56,636 bases of DNA, taken from positions 1-56,636 of the forward strand of contig PDQK01000031.1 of NCBI GenBank assembly GCA_002746685.1, written 5' to 3'. Position 1 is the stretch's first letter. Every line of letters begins with the position of its first letter. The position numbers and the translations under genes were made by a program. Positions 27,155 to 37,301 of the stretch are shown in pieces. Below the pieces are notes generated by a model that did no database searches, was not told the origin of the DNA, and worked only from the letters and a program-made list of their open reading frames with translations. This DNA comes from Desulfobulbus propionicus. Its GTDB lineage: Bacteria > Desulfobacterota > Desulfobulbia > Desulfobulbales > Desulfobulbaceae.

Positions 27155-28093
27155 TTATACAAAAAGATAGCTAACCGAGTCTTCGTTATGAATCCTCTTG
27201 ATCGCCTCGCCCAGTAACGCCCCCACTGACAGCACCGTTATTTTCTCACATTCCTGTGCTTCCGGCCGAAGCGGAATGGAGTTAGTCACCAACAAGGATT
27301 TAATGCAAGAAGCATTGAGTCTCTCTATGGCTGGTCCTGACAGAAGTGGATGTGAACAGCAGGCATGCACCTCTTTTGCACCTTTTTCCATTAAAATTTC
27401 AGCACCGCCACACAAGGTACCAGCGGTGTCAACCATATCATCAAGTAAAACTGCGGTTTTGCCTTCCACATCACCAATAACATGCAAGGCTTCGCTCTCA
27501 TTGGCCTTTTCCCTGCGCTTATCAACAATGGCAAGGCTTACATTGAGGCGCTTGGCAAAAGCACGGGTTCGTTCAACCCCCCCAGCGTCTGGTGAGACCA
27601 TAACCACATCATCAAACTTTTCTTCAATATGTTGAAGTAACACTGGTGCAGCATACAGGTGATCAACCGGGATATTAAAAAAGCCCTGAATCTGCCCAGC
27701 ATGTAAATCCATACTCAAGACACGTCTAGTTCCCACAGCTGTAAGCATCTCAGCGACAACCTTGGCTGTAATCGGCACTCTGGGACGTACCTTACGATCC
27801 TGGCGTGCGTACCCATAGTAAGGGAGCACTGCCGTTATTCTTCTTGCAGAAGCTCTCCGCAAGGCATCAACCATGATAACCAGTTCCATCAGATGATCAT
27901 TGACAGGCGGAGAAGTCGGCTGAATGACAAAGACATCAGCCCCGCGAACATTCTCACCAATCTCTACCGAAGTCTCTCCGTCAGAGAATTTTTTTACTTC
28001 AGCAGACCCCAGTGGCTCACCGAGATAATCACAGATTTCTTCAGCTATGGCTGGATTTGCATTGCCAGTAAATATCTTCAATGTTTTAGGCAT
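27155..28093 (-). CDS. prs: Ribose-phosphate pyrophosphokinase
   Basis: The enzyme makes PRPP from ribose 5-phosphate and ATP and so supplies purN, pyrR and other consumers in this window. Motifs are [63 protein letters not shown] and the PRPP loop [14 protein letters not shown]. The ATG at 28093 gives 312 residues. An in-frame TTG at 28111 would add six. It is preceded by tRNA-Gln and ispE, a typical cluster. Confidence 0.95.
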   Translation of the reverse strand: MPKTLKIFTGNANPAIAEEICDYLGEPLGSAEVKKFSDGETSVEIGENVRGADVFVIQPTSPPVNDHLMELVIMVDALRRASARRITAVLPYYGYARQDRKVRPRVPITAKVVAEMLTAVGTRRVLSMDLHAGQIQGFFNIPVDHLYAAPVLLQHIEEKFDDVVMVSPDAGGVERTRAFAKRLNVSLAIVDKRREKANESEALHVIGDVEGKTAVLLDDMVDTAGTLCGGAEILMEKGAKEVHACCSHPLLSGPAIERLNASCIKSLLVTNSIPLRPEAQECEKITVLSVGALLGEAIKRIHNEDSVSYLFV

Positions 28094-28185
28094 AACCTTA
28101 CTCTTAAGCAAAGCTACCGGTACACTATCCGGCGAATGGAGGTTTGAGTTTTACGACAACGGGAAATAAGTGGGGAGGGAAGAAC

Positions 28186-28260
28186 TGGCTGGGGCGGAGG
28201 GATTCGAACCCCCGAATGCAAGGATCAAAACCTTGTGTCTTACCGCTTGACGACGCCCCA
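28186..28260 (-). tRNA. tRNA-Gln (anticodon UUG)
   Basis: The minus strand folds into a cloverleaf. The acceptor TGGGGCG (28260-28254) pairs with CGCCCCA (28196-28190), followed by discriminator G and an encoded CCA (28188-28186). The anticodon arm reads AAGGTTTTGATCCTT with TTG in the anticodon position, and the T-loop contains GGTTCGAATCC. The gene lies between ispE and prs. A glutaminyl-tRNA synthetase gene (31351-33042) is nearby on the other strand. Confidence 0.97.
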
Positions 28261-28292
28261 ACCCGATCTCGTTTGTGTTAGTCACCCATCGG

Positions 28293-29210
28293 TTAACTAA
28301 TCGGATGGGCTTTATACACTAAATTATAGTGTTTGGCAAAAAAATTTTTACATTGTTGAGCGGCCACCGCATTATTAAAGACAGAAAATACAGTTGGACC
28401 GGAACCAGACATCATGGCCGCCTCGGCACCTTGAGTAATCATCGCATCTTTGATGTCCTGTATTTCACTGTGCATTGACACTGTGACCTGCTCGAGATCG
28501 TTATACAACGAAATCGCTGGAAACACCTGCCTGGCAACGCTTTCCCCCCACGCCTGTTTCCACAACCCGATACGCGAATTTTCTAGGTTAAACGTTTCTT
28601 CATCCACTGTCAACGAAAAACTCTGATAAACTGCCTTTGTGGAGACTGCAAAACCAGGATTGACTAACACCAGGTGTATATCAGTGAAAGTGGGAACAGC
28701 CTCAAGCTGTTCACCAATCCCCTCTGCCCAACAGGCACTGTCACAGGCTATAAAAAAAGGAACATCTGCACCAAGGGTTACCCCCATTGCCATGAGTTGT
28801 TCCAGGGACAGGGGATCACCAAACATGGTGTTGAGCCCCGTGAGGGTGGCTGCCGCATCACTGCTGCCACCACCAAGACCTGCAGCAATGGGAATTGTCT
28901 TTCTGAGCGTTATTGCAACCCCATACTGGCAGTCATCAATACGGCTGTTTACTGATTGCAGAAAAAGCTGCGCAGCCTGATAGACAATATTGGCATCATC
29001 TTCTGGCAATGTACTCCCTGGGCAATGCAGGGAAATCACATTCTCCTTATTGACGCGCAACTCCAATTCGTCATACAGCGTAATTTTCTGCATCAGGGAG
29101 GCAAGGTTGTGGTAGCCATCTGGTCTTTTCCCCGTAATTTTGAGGAAATAATTTATCTTTGCCGGCGCCTTTACCTCAAGATATGTTACTGGTTCCACAA
29201 CCACACTCAT
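28293..29210 (-). CDS. ispE: 4-diphosphocytidyl-2-C-methyl-D-erythritol kinase
   Basis: A GHMP-family kinase of the MEP isoprenoid pathway. LEVKAPAKINYFLKITGKRPDGYH at the N-terminus and the ATP loop PIAAGLGGGSSDAAATL are diagnostic. MSGSGPTVF is the C-terminal motif. The ATG at 29210 (305 residues) is preferred over an in-frame GTG at 29219, as it has a GGTGG upstream. It is followed by tRNA-Gln and prs. Confidence 0.95.
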   Translation of the reverse strand: MSVVVEPVTYLEVKAPAKINYFLKITGKRPDGYHNLASLMQKITLYDELELRVNKENVISLHCPGSTLPEDDANIVYQAAQLFLQSVNSRIDDCQYGVAITLRKTIPIAAGLGGGSSDAAATLTGLNTMFGDPLSLEQLMAMGVTLGADVPFFIACDSACWAEGIGEQLEAVPTFTDIHLVLVNPGFAVSTKAVYQSFSLTVDEETFNLENSRIGLWKQAWGESVARQVFPAISLYNDLEQVTVSMHSEIQDIKDAMITQGAEAAMMSGSGPTVFSVFNNAVAAQQCKNFFAKHYNLVYKAHPIS

Positions 29211-29234
29211 CAAAACCACCCAATCCTGCTTGGT

Positions 29235-29555
29235 TTAGCCACGGGTAAGGTTGACAAACTTTATTTTCAATTCGTACAGTACCCGGGTTACCAGTTCCTG
29301 CTCGTCTTTGTCCAGGTTCCCCTTGGTCTTATCTGCAAGCATACTGATGGTATCGATGGTGTGCTTAGCAAGTTCCCCATCAACTATCTTTTGCCCGGTT
29401 TCTGGATGTGGCAGCTCTCCCATGTGAAACAATGCAGAGGTATTTAAGGATAAAACAAAAGAGCTGAAAGTAACCTGGGGCATAACACACCTGCCCTGCT
29501 CATCTTTCACCATGCCATCCGGGCAATCATCAACATTCTTTAGATTCTCAGCCAT
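29235..29555 (-). CDS. DUF1844 family protein
   Basis: This 106-residue protein matches the DUF1844 family: PQVTFSSFVLSLNTSALFHMGE, then a stretch ending ISMLADKTKGNL and a C-terminal VTRVLYELKIKFV. The function is unknown, and the family is frequent in Desulfobacterota and Acidobacteria. It sits 24 bp upstream of ispE, so it is probably the first gene of the minus-strand housekeeping series. Confidence 0.88.
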   Translation of the reverse strand: MAENLKNVDDCPDGMVKDEQGRCVMPQVTFSSFVLSLNTSALFHMGELPHPETGQKIVDGELAKHTIDTISMLADKTKGNLDKDEQELVTRVLYELKIKFVNLTRG

Positions 29556-29698
29556 AATTTCTCTATTCTCCTTTGTTTTCTCTCAAGCTCAAGCCGGATA
29601 GTTATATTCATACACGAGTCAAAGAATGTGACAGCATATTGATGTTGTCAATTAGAAATTGACCCGCTGCTTTTTTACTCTCTAAAAATATTTTTCCC

Positions 29699-29735
29699 AT
29701 AGCTTCCCCTTGAAGATTACCTCAGGGAAAGCTAT
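29699..29735. repeat. Inverted repeat upstream of gltX
   Basis: ATAGCTTCCC (29699-29708) and GGGAAAGCTAT (29725-29735) pair with one bulged base around a 16-base loop. There is no T-run. It could be an operator or a leader hairpin in the 289-bp gap between the divergent DUF1844 and gltX genes. Confidence 0.4.
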
Positions 29736-29844
29736 TGTATGGGGTTTGCGTTTACAATCAGGTCACCAGAGAGCTGTCAAGCAGCCTTTCTATATATTTT
29801 AAGCCACTGCCAGCAGAGCAGTTGCATAACAGAGGAGTGTATCA

Positions 29845-31338
29845 ATGGCAGATGTTCGCGTTCGATTTCCGCCAAGCCCAACCGGTTATTTACATATTGG
29901 CGGTGCCCGTACCGCTTTAGTCAACTGGCTGTTTGCCAAAAAACATCATGGCAAATTGATTCTCCGCATCGAAGACACTGACACGGAGCGTTCTACCCAG
30001 GAATCCATTGACGGTATTGTAGAAGGGTTGCAATGGCTTGATATAGGCTGGGACGAAGGGCCGTATTTTCAAACTGATTTTGCAGATGATCATGTCCAGG
30101 CGGCTCAACAGCTGCTCGATAGCGGCAAGGCATATAAATGCTTTTGCACCAGGGAAGAACTGGAGCAAAAAAGGGAACAGGCCATGGCAGCAAAAAAGAG
30201 CGCTGTCGGATACGATGGCACCTGTCGCCACCTTACTCCTGAACAGAGAGCAGAAAAGGAAGCGCAAGGACTTCCCTATGTCATCCGCTTTAAGGTGCCT
30301 GAAAGGGAAGGCCGCCTTGCGTACAGCGATAAGGTACTGGGTGATATTGAAAAAGAGTATAGCGAAATTGAAGATTTTGTTATTGTTCGCTCCAACGGCA
30401 AGCCTCTCTACCTGTTGTGCAATGTTGTCGATGATATACGAGATCGCATCTCCCATGTGATCCGCGGCCAGGACCACATGACCAACACCATTAAACAGGT
30501 TCTTTTGTACGAAGCGCTTGAAGCACCGCTGCCTGTATTTGCTCACATGCCATTGACCCTTGATCTGAAAAAGAAAAAAATTTCCAAGCGCAGTCACGGC
30601 GAAGTGGTTGCGGTGCAGTTTTACCGGGACAAGGGATTTCTCCCCTGGGCGCTCTGCAACTTTCTTTGTCTGCTTGGCTGGAATCCTGGTACCGAGCAGG
30701 AATTGTTCACCAAAGATGAACTTATTGAAGCCTTTACCCTGGAACGTATCAGCAAGGTGAACTCGGTGTTCAATTACCGCCCAGGTGACCAGAAGTTTTT
30801 TACCGACCCCAAGCTGATCGCAATCAATGAGCACTATCTGCGTACCATGGATATTGCAGAACTTGGCCGGCTGATCCAACCGCTGCTTGAAAATGAGGGG
30901 CTGTGGAAAACTGAATATGCCGATGAAAAACAAGAGTGGTATCTTGCGACCTTAGATCTTATCCGCGATCGTTTCCACGTACTGGAAGATTTTATCACCC
31001 GCGGCAGGGCGTATTTTTCCGACACCTACACTATAGAACAAAAGCCTCTGAAGAAAAACGTGCTCAAATTCCCTGACCTTGTGCAATGGCTTCCTGAGTT
31101 GAGTAAACGTTTAGCCGCACTGGAAGAATTTACCCAGGAAACTGCCGAAACCACGGCAAAACAATACGCCAAAGAGCTTGAAGTAAAACCCGGAGTTATA
31201 ATCAACAGCATGCGTACCGTACTCACCGGTCAACTGGCGGGGCCATCCATGTTTGACATAGTAATCACCCTGGGACAGGAAACCGTTGTGAAACGCCTCA
31301 GTGATGTCAGCCACTTATACTCCACTTCTCAAGAGTAG
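29845..31338 (+). CDS. gltX: Glutamyl-tRNA synthetase
   Basis: The 497-residue class I synthetase has RFPPSPTGYLHIGGARTA (HIGH-type motif at 17-20), LRIEDTDTERST, and the KMSKS-equivalent KISKRSHG near residue 250. GAGGAG precedes the ATG at a good distance. It lies 12 bp upstream of glnS, indicating co-transcription. With GlnRS present, GltX may be discriminating, charging only tRNA-Glu. This is inference. Confidence 0.96.
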   Translation: MADVRVRFPPSPTGYLHIGGARTALVNWLFAKKHHGKLILRIEDTDTERSTQESIDGIVEGLQWLDIGWDEGPYFQTDFADDHVQAAQQLLDSGKAYKCFCTREELEQKREQAMAAKKSAVGYDGTCRHLTPEQRAEKEAQGLPYVIRFKVPEREGRLAYSDKVLGDIEKEYSEIEDFVIVRSNGKPLYLLCNVVDDIRDRISHVIRGQDHMTNTIKQVLLYEALEAPLPVFAHMPLTLDLKKKKISKRSHGEVVAVQFYRDKGFLPWALCNFLCLLGWNPGTEQELFTKDELIEAFTLERISKVNSVFNYRPGDQKFFTDPKLIAINEHYLRTMDIAELGRLIQPLLENEGLWKTEYADEKQEWYLATLDLIRDRFHVLEDFITRGRAYFSDTYTIEQKPLKKNVLKFPDLVQWLPELSKRLAALEEFTQETAETTAKQYAKELEVKPGVIINSMRTVLTGQLAGPSMFDIVITLGQETVVKRLSDVSHLYSTSQE

Positions 31339-31350
31339 CGACTATACATT

Positions 31351-33042
31351 ATGGATACAAAAGCAAACAAAGAACAACGGCCATTGGATTTTATCCGTCA
31401 GATCATTACCGAAGACCTGGAATCAGGCAAACACAAAGCCCTGGTAACCCGATTCCCCCCCGAACCAAACGGTTTTTTACATATTGGGCATGCAAAATCC
31501 ATCTGCCTGAACTTTGGTACAGCTGTGGAAAAAAACGGCATCTGCCATCTCCGCTTTGATGACACCAATCCAGACAAGGAGTCCACCGAGTACGTTAAGG
31601 CCATTCAAAAGGACGTGCATTGGCTGGGGTTTGACTGGGGCGAACATCTCTACTATGCATCCGACTACTTTGACAAGCTGTACGAATTTGCAGTTACTCT
31701 GATCAAAATGGGCAAAGCGTATGTGTGTGAATTGTCAGGCGACGAGATGCGTGAGTACCGGGGCACCCTGACCGAACCTGGCAAAAACAGCCCATACCGT
31801 GACCGGACACCAGAGGAGAACCTCAAGCTGTTTGAACAGATGCGGGCCGGGGAATTCCAGGAAGGGGAATGTGTGTTGCGGGCAAAGATCGACATGGCCT
31901 CGCCCAACGTCCTCCTGCGAGATCCGGTATTGTACCGTGTCATGCACATAAGCCACCATAGAACCGGTGACAAATGGTGCATTTACCCTATGTATGACTT
32001 CACCCACTGTCTTTCCGACATGCTGGAGGGCGTGACTCATTCGCTGTGTACCCTGGAATTTGAAAACAACCGTCCGCTTTACGACTGGGTGCTGGACACC
32101 CTGGATACCCCTTGCCACCCACAGCAGATAGAGTTTGCCAGACTCAATATCAACTACACGGTAACCAGCAAGAGAAAGCTGCTTCAGCTGGTTGAGCTGG
32201 GCCATGTTTCAGGTTGGGATGACCCACGTATGTTGACCATCTCCGGTTTACGGCGACGGGGCTATACCCCGGCTTCAATAAGGAACTTCTGTGATGAGAT
32301 TGGGATCGGTAAACGGGAATCCTGGATTGATATGGGGATTCTGGAAAACTCCATCCGTGATGATCTCAATGTCAATGCCCCAAGGGTGCTTGGAGTGCTT
32401 GATCCACTCAAGGTGATCATTACGAATTACCCGGAAGACCAAACCGAGGAGGTGGAGGCAAAAAATCATCCCCAGAATCCTGAAATGGGCACCCGCAAGG
32501 TCCCATTTTCAAGAGAACTCTACATTGAGCGCTCTGATTTTATGGAAAATGCGCCAAAAAAATTCTTCCGCCTCTCAGAAGGCCGCGAAGTACGATTCCG
32601 CTATGCCTACCTGCTCACCTGCAACAAGGTCATTAAAAACGAAAACGGCGAAGTTATTGCGCTGGAATGCACCTATGACCCGGAGTCGCGAGGTGGCAAT
32701 GCTCCTGATGGGCGGAAGGTAAAAGGAACCATCCACTGGGTATCAGCAGCGCATGCCTTTAAGGCAGAAGTGAGATTGTATGACCGACTCTTTACAGCAG
32801 AGTTTCCTGATGCTGACAAGGAAAAGGACTATAAAGACTTCCTCAATCCGGATTCCTTGCAGGTCTTGAAAAACTGCTACCTTGAACCAGGTTTAAAGGA
32901 TGCAACACCTGCAGATAAGGTCCAATTTGAGCGTCACGGCTATTTTTGCGCCGATGAAAAGGACAGCCAACCTGGCAAACCGGTTTTCAACCGAATTGTC
33001 ACTCTGCGTGACAGTTGGGCAAAGCTGGCCGGAAAAAAATAA
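31351..33042 (+). CDS. glnS: Glutaminyl-tRNA synthetase
   Basis: The 563-residue enzyme charges tRNA-Gln directly. [21 protein letters not shown] carries the HIGH motif (about 44-47), [11 protein letters not shown] follows, and the second signature is [11 protein letters not shown] near residue 270. The C-terminal anticodon-binding beta-barrels are present ([15 protein letters not shown]). Bacterial GlnRS is thought to derive from eukaryotes by transfer and is absent from many phyla that use the GatCAB route. Its tandem placement after gltX is notable. Confidence 0.97.
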   Translation: MDTKANKEQRPLDFIRQIITEDLESGKHKALVTRFPPEPNGFLHIGHAKSICLNFGTAVEKNGICHLRFDDTNPDKESTEYVKAIQKDVHWLGFDWGEHLYYASDYFDKLYEFAVTLIKMGKAYVCELSGDEMREYRGTLTEPGKNSPYRDRTPEENLKLFEQMRAGEFQEGECVLRAKIDMASPNVLLRDPVLYRVMHISHHRTGDKWCIYPMYDFTHCLSDMLEGVTHSLCTLEFENNRPLYDWVLDTLDTPCHPQQIEFARLNINYTVTSKRKLLQLVELGHVSGWDDPRMLTISGLRRRGYTPASIRNFCDEIGIGKRESWIDMGILENSIRDDLNVNAPRVLGVLDPLKVIITNYPEDQTEEVEAKNHPQNPEMGTRKVPFSRELYIERSDFMENAPKKFFRLSEGREVRFRYAYLLTCNKVIKNENGEVIALECTYDPESRGGNAPDGRKVKGTIHWVSAAHAFKAEVRLYDRLFTAEFPDADKEKDYKDFLNPDSLQVLKNCYLEPGLKDATPADKVQFERHGYFCADEKDSQPGKPVFNRIVTLRDSWAKLAGKK

Positions 33043-33053
33043 CACAACACAGG

Positions 33054-33076
33054 AGCCCATGTATGCCCCATGGGCT
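33054..33076. terminator. Stem-loop between convergent glnS and aldolase genes
   Basis: AGCCCATG (33054-33061) pairs perfectly with CATGGGCT (33069-33076) around a seven-base loop. No T-run follows on either strand, so intrinsic termination is uncertain. Its position 12 bp after glnS, between converging genes, fits a shared termination site. Confidence 0.5.
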
Positions 33077-33081
33077 TCTGC

Positions 33082-33714
33082 TCAAGGGCGGTAAGACGTA
33101 AACCGTTCTTTCACTTGATCCATTTGCTCTTGAGATAAGAGGGGTGGTTCCTGGATTTGTAACGCCTGAACATAGATTTTTGCCAAGGTTTCAATTTCTA
33201 TGGCCAGTGGCAGGATAGTATCCAGGCTTTCTGTACAGCATACCAATCCATGATGGGCCAGCAGGCAAGCCCTCCGCCCTTTCATGGTCTCAAGTATCGC
33301 ATCAGAGAGTTCCTGACTGCCAAACAATCGATACGGCGCACAAGGAACAGATTCACCACCTGCCACAGCCACCATGTAATGAAATGGCGGAATATCCCGC
33401 TCTAAACAGGCCAAAGTGGTGCACCATATGGGATGCGCGTGAAGTACACAGCCAGCCTCGGGCCGAGCAAGGTACATATCCCGATGCATCCGCCACTCAG
33501 AGGACGGCTTTCGCTTTCCCTTCCCCTGCCCGTCCATATCCATGAACACCAGATCTTCCGGTTCGCACACATCATAAGGCAAGGCTGAAGGGGTGAGCAA
33601 AAAACCATCACCCCATCGTACACTGAGATTCCCGGAGGTTCCCTGGTTCAGTCCGCAGGAGTTCATTTCACGGGCAATACCAAGCACGTCTGTTCGTAAC
33701 TGCAGTTCGTCCAT
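33082..33714 (-). CDS. Class II aldolase/adducin family protein, probable 5-(methylthio)ribulose-1-phosphate aldolase
   Basis: The 210-residue protein keeps the class II aldolase zinc ligands in LHAHPIWC (His92, His94) and LLAHHGLVCC (His154/155), with NQGTSGNLSVRWGDGFLLTPS at the N-terminus and a catalytic Glu73 in SSEWRMH. Fuculose-phosphate aldolase is the best-known relative. Because the gene overlaps mtnA by one base (TGATG), the likely substrate is 5-(methylthio)ribulose 1-phosphate or its 5-deoxy analogue, giving DHAP plus an aldehyde, as in the DHAP shunt. Substrate assignment is inferred from context. Confidence 0.8.
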   Translation of the reverse strand: MDELQLRTDVLGIAREMNSCGLNQGTSGNLSVRWGDGFLLTPSALPYDVCEPEDLVFMDMDGQGKGKRKPSSEWRMHRDMYLARPEAGCVLHAHPIWCTTLACLERDIPPFHYMVAVAGGESVPCAPYRLFGSQELSDAILETMKGRRACLLAHHGLVCCTESLDTILPLAIEIETLAKIYVQALQIQEPPLLSQEQMDQVKERFTSYRP

Positions 33715-34808
33715 CAGGCCTTTTCTGGATAGAGCTTCAGCAACCCCTCTTTACCAAGTTCTGCAATACCCCGCTCGGTGACAAGCCCCGTAACCAGGTG
33801 GGCAGGAGTCACATCAAAGGCAGGGTTGGCAGCAGAGGTGCCATCACCAGCTATCTGTACCAGCTCAACTGCACCAGCACTATTTTTTCCCTGCACCAGC
33901 AGCACCTCATCCTGCTCCCGCTCTTCAATGGGAATATCGGTTATGCCATCTTCTGCATTCCAATCGATGGTGGAGCCTGGCAAGCAGACATAGAAGGGAA
34001 TATGGTTATCCTTTGCAGCAAGCGCTTTTAAATACGTACCAATTTTATTACACACATCACCGCTGGCAGCAGTACGATCAGTGCCCACAATGCACAGGTC
34101 AACCTGACCATGCTGCATCAGATGTCCACCAGCATTATCCACAATCAAGTGATGATCAATACCTGCTGAGGCCAGCTCCCAGGCGGTCAGATGCGCGCCC
34201 TGATTACGGGGCCTGGTTTCATCCACCCAGACATGGACAGGAATACCGGCCTCCATCGCCTTATAGACAGGCGCCAGGGCAGTTCCCCAATCAACAGTGG
34301 CAAGCCACCCGGCATTGCAGTGAGTGAGCACATTCACCTTTTCCTTGCCAGGATCAGCCTCCCATATCTGCTTTATGAGCTCAACCCCATGGTTCCCAAT
34401 GGCCTCATTGACAGCACAGTCCTCATCGCAAATGCGAGCGGCTTCCTGATATGCTCGCTCCAGCCACTGCTCTTCAGGACATTGCTGAAGCAGTTGCCCC
34501 ATCCGCTCGACCGCCCACTGCAAGTTCACTGCAGTGGGCCGGCTTTGCATGAGCTTTTGACTGACATGCTCCAACTGTTCCCTGGTGCATTTTTCTCGCA
34601 GGCCAAGACAAATTCCGTAGGCAGCCGTGGCACCGATAAGCGGTGCTCCCCGCACCAGCATGGCTGTAATGGCATGGACAGCGTCATCAAGTGTTTCCAG
34701 CTTGCTGATGATGAACTCATGGGGCAGTCGGGTTTGATCTATTATTTCAACGGCCCAGCCGTTTTCTGCCAGCCAAATCGACCGATACGGCTTTCCATTA
34801 ACAAGCAT
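33714..34808 (-). CDS. mtnA: S-methyl-5-thioribose-1-phosphate isomerase
   Basis: The 364-residue protein belongs to the MtnA/eIF2B-like isomerases. The catalytic Cys164 lies in LTHCNAGWLATVDWGTAL, and Asp244 in CIVGTDRTAASGDVCNKIGTY. RGAPLIGATAAYG is also characteristic. It converts methylthioribose 1-phosphate (or 5-deoxyribose 1-phosphate) to the ribulose form. TAAGGAG precedes the ATG. Coupled to the class II aldolase, it forms a two-gene salvage unit for SAM by-products. The nucleosidase or phosphorylase step is not in the window. Confidence 0.93.
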   Translation of the reverse strand: MLVNGKPYRSIWLAENGWAVEIIDQTRLPHEFIISKLETLDDAVHAITAMLVRGAPLIGATAAYGICLGLREKCTREQLEHVSQKLMQSRPTAVNLQWAVERMGQLLQQCPEEQWLERAYQEAARICDEDCAVNEAIGNHGVELIKQIWEADPGKEKVNVLTHCNAGWLATVDWGTALAPVYKAMEAGIPVHVWVDETRPRNQGAHLTAWELASAGIDHHLIVDNAGGHLMQHGQVDLCIVGTDRTAASGDVCNKIGTYLKALAAKDNHIPFYVCLPGSTIDWNAEDGITDIPIEEREQDEVLLVQGKNSAGAVELVQIAGDGTSAANPAFDVTPAHLVTGLVTERGIAELGKEGLLKLYPEKA

Positions 34809-35080
34809 AGCTTCTCCTTATTAAAAAAACGCACCAAGAAACATTGTAACACTCTTTTATGTAATTAATCCCCATGACACTACCTAACCATCACTTCCGG
34901 GGTCAAGCTCTATTTGCTCTTTACTCAATGCATACAGCTTAAGAATGGTTTGCAAAAAAAACGTAACAAACTAATCTTCCAGTAAATTTATTTGATCATT
35001 GTTTTTCTCTCTGGTAAATATCTAGTGATACCTATTTTTTTTGCAAGCCCTTCAAAATAACGGCCTACCTGGATAATGGA

Positions 35081-37219
35081 ATGAAGGATACCCATCCGGC
35101 TCTAGACAAGCTCCAACAAACTGGCAACCTCCCCAGCATGCCGCAAGTGCTGGTAAAGCTCATTGATATTTGCAACGGAACCGAAATAGACCTGCAAAAA
35201 GCAGCGACGGTGGTGGCAAAGGATGCCTCACTGAGCGCAAAGGTTCTCCAACTCGTCAATTCAGCATTTATCGGAAGCAACCGTAAATACACCGATGTGC
35301 ACCAGGCTGTTATTTACCTGGGAGCAGACGTGATCAAAAATTTAGCCATCAGTGTTTCTGTGCAACAGGTTTTCAGACGAGTGGAGACCAATGCTCTCCT
35401 CTCCCTGGATCACTTTTGGTACCACAGTTTTCAAAATGGACTTATCGCGCAAAACATAGCCCGAGAAACCAATTTTCCATCCCCTTCAGATGCCTATTTA
35501 AGCGGCCTGCTCCACGACATCGGCAAACTGTTACTCTGGGTGGCCTTTCCAGGAAAATATGCACCGCTGCTCCTTAAAGGGGGTCGTTGTCATAATGCCC
35601 GACTGGCCTTTCTGGAAAAAGAAAAATTTGAAATCGATCATTGTGAGGCCGGAGCATGGCTATGTCGACAATGGCAGCTCCCTGCAACTGTGACAGATGC
35701 CATTGAACACCACCACCATCCACTGGATGAAGTGGCCCAGAAACACCCCTTGACAAAAATTACCTCACTTGCTGACATGGTGAGCCATGCAGAAGAGGTG
35801 AACAAGGATCTTGAGAGAACAGCCAAAACGCTTTTAGGACTTTCAGGCAGCCAGCTCACCCAAATGTCCCTAAACGTAACCACCCAGCTTGAAGAGGTGG
35901 CAGAGCAGTTAGGTATTCGCATTCCGTCCTCATCCTCGCACTCCGTGGAAAAAGAAAATCAAGAGGTGCATGAAACGGCTTCCCAAAAATTGATCAACCG
36001 GGTTCGCGATATCTCCCAACTCAGCGGTACCCTGGAAGAACTACTCCAGGCGGAAACCCAGGATCAAGTTGTTCGCATTATCGAACAGGGAGTGAAAATT
36101 CTCTTTAACCAGGATACCTGTATCTTCTTCACCTGGGCAGATAAGAGCCAGAAAAGGCTCCAGGCAGTTGTTTCCACAAGCAACCCTTTAGCGCGCGCTG
36201 TGGACGGATTTACCTTTTCTGCTGCCTCTAAAGGGACAAGCCTGCTGCATAAAGCTGTAGCTGAATCCAAGCTGCAGCACACCTTTCAGGAAGCCCCTGA
36301 GCAATCTCCACAGCTGCAATCACTTGATCGCCAATTGCTGAGCCTGCTTGACAAAGATGAATATATCGCCGTTCCCTTGGTGTTTAAGAAACTATTCCAT
36401 GGTTTGATGGTCATCGGCGTTAATGGTGAGTTACATGATGAATTGCGCAGTCAGTACGCGTCGCTGAGCATGTTGGCCAGGCACGCAGCAGTACCGCTCC
36501 ACCTGGTAAAAGTGCGTAAACGCCACACCCAGGAACTCCTTGATGAAAGCATTAAAGCAGCCTCGTTGATAGCACAAAAAATCGGGCATGAGATCAATAA
36601 CCCGCTAACAATTCTACGCAACTACGTGGAAATTGTGCGCATGAAACTGGATGAAGGAGAAGCAGTGGACTGCGAGCTCCAGACCATGGATGGAGAACTG
36701 GCACGCATCGCAACCTTAACAAAGCAGCTTGGTAACCTCTCTGTCCTGCAACAATCAACCCTAACAAAACGTCTTAATATCAACGATGTGGTAGCTGAAG
36801 CGGTTGCTTTTTGTCAAACAGGACTTGAATTTTCGTCAAAATTGACCATTTCTTTTGTTCCGGACTCCACGATTAAACCTTTTGCACTACCAGCAGACTC
36901 CATCAAACAAATCATTATTAATTTAGTTAAAAATGGAGTGGAAGCACTCGAAGGTGCAGGGAATATAATCGTTCGTCTAGAGGCCATCACAAAAAATGAA
37001 GTTCTCTTGGCTGTGGAAGATGATGGACCAGGTATCCCTGAAGCCATGCAAAGGGATATTTTTTCACCTGGATTCAGCACAAAAAACCGGGGCCACTCCG
37101 GTTTAGGTCTTGCAATTGTGAGAAAACTTATTCAGGATATGCAAGGCAGGGTAATGTGCAAAAGCAGTGAGCGAGGCACCACATTTAGTATTACGATACC
37201 TACGAATTACCTACAATAA
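35081..37219 (+). CDS. HDOD-GAF-histidine kinase fusion protein
   Basis: The 712-residue soluble protein has an HDOD domain at about 13-210, where LLHDIGK (144-150) and AIEHHHHP (208-214) keep HD-like residues. A GAF-like region at about 320-480 follows. Then comes a kinase module with H-box IGHEINNPLTILRNY (His about 504) and a HATPase domain with LVKNGVEAL, EDDGPGIPE and HSGLGLAIVRKL. HDOD domains generally occur in signalling proteins without proven hydrolase activity. There is no receiver domain. The receiver-containing kinase 229 bp downstream is a natural partner candidate. Confidence 0.9.
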   Translation: MKDTHPALDKLQQTGNLPSMPQVLVKLIDICNGTEIDLQKAATVVAKDASLSAKVLQLVNSAFIGSNRKYTDVHQAVIYLGADVIKNLAISVSVQQVFRRVETNALLSLDHFWYHSFQNGLIAQNIARETNFPSPSDAYLSGLLHDIGKLLLWVAFPGKYAPLLLKGGRCHNARLAFLEKEKFEIDHCEAGAWLCRQWQLPATVTDAIEHHHHPLDEVAQKHPLTKITSLADMVSHAEEVNKDLERTAKTLLGLSGSQLTQMSLNVTTQLEEVAEQLGIRIPSSSSHSVEKENQEVHETASQKLINRVRDISQLSGTLEELLQAETQDQVVRIIEQGVKILFNQDTCIFFTWADKSQKRLQAVVSTSNPLARAVDGFTFSAASKGTSLLHKAVAESKLQHTFQEAPEQSPQLQSLDRQLLSLLDKDEYIAVPLVFKKLFHGLMVIGVNGELHDELRSQYASLSMLARHAAVPLHLVKVRKRHTQELLDESIKAASLIAQKIGHEINNPLTILRNYVEIVRMKLDEGEAVDCELQTMDGELARIATLTKQLGNLSVLQQSTLTKRLNINDVVAEAVAFCQTGLEFSSKLTISFVPDSTIKPFALPADSIKQIIINLVKNGVEALEGAGNIIVRLEAITKNEVLLAVEDDGPGIPEAMQRDIFSPGFSTKNRGHSGLGLAIVRKLIQDMQGRVMCKSSERGTTFSITIPTNYLQ

Positions 37220-37282
37220 CAAAAAGTAACCTAAAAGTACATTTCTCTGGACATATCCAGGTAAAAAAGCTTCAATTACAGT

Positions 37283-37301
37283 ATATTGGTTTCACCAATA
37301 T
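37283..37301 (+). terminator. Small hairpin after the HDOD kinase gene
   Basis: ATATTGGT (37283-37290) pairs perfectly with ACCAATAT (37294-37301) around TTC, and is followed by TTCTATTTC. The stem is AT-rich and the T-run interrupted, so termination efficiency is doubtful. Confidence 0.4.

Noticed and set aside
29917..30933. 338-codon open frame on the minus strand inside gltX
   Set aside because: Antisense shadow of a well-supported essential gene. The translated product shows no domain logic.
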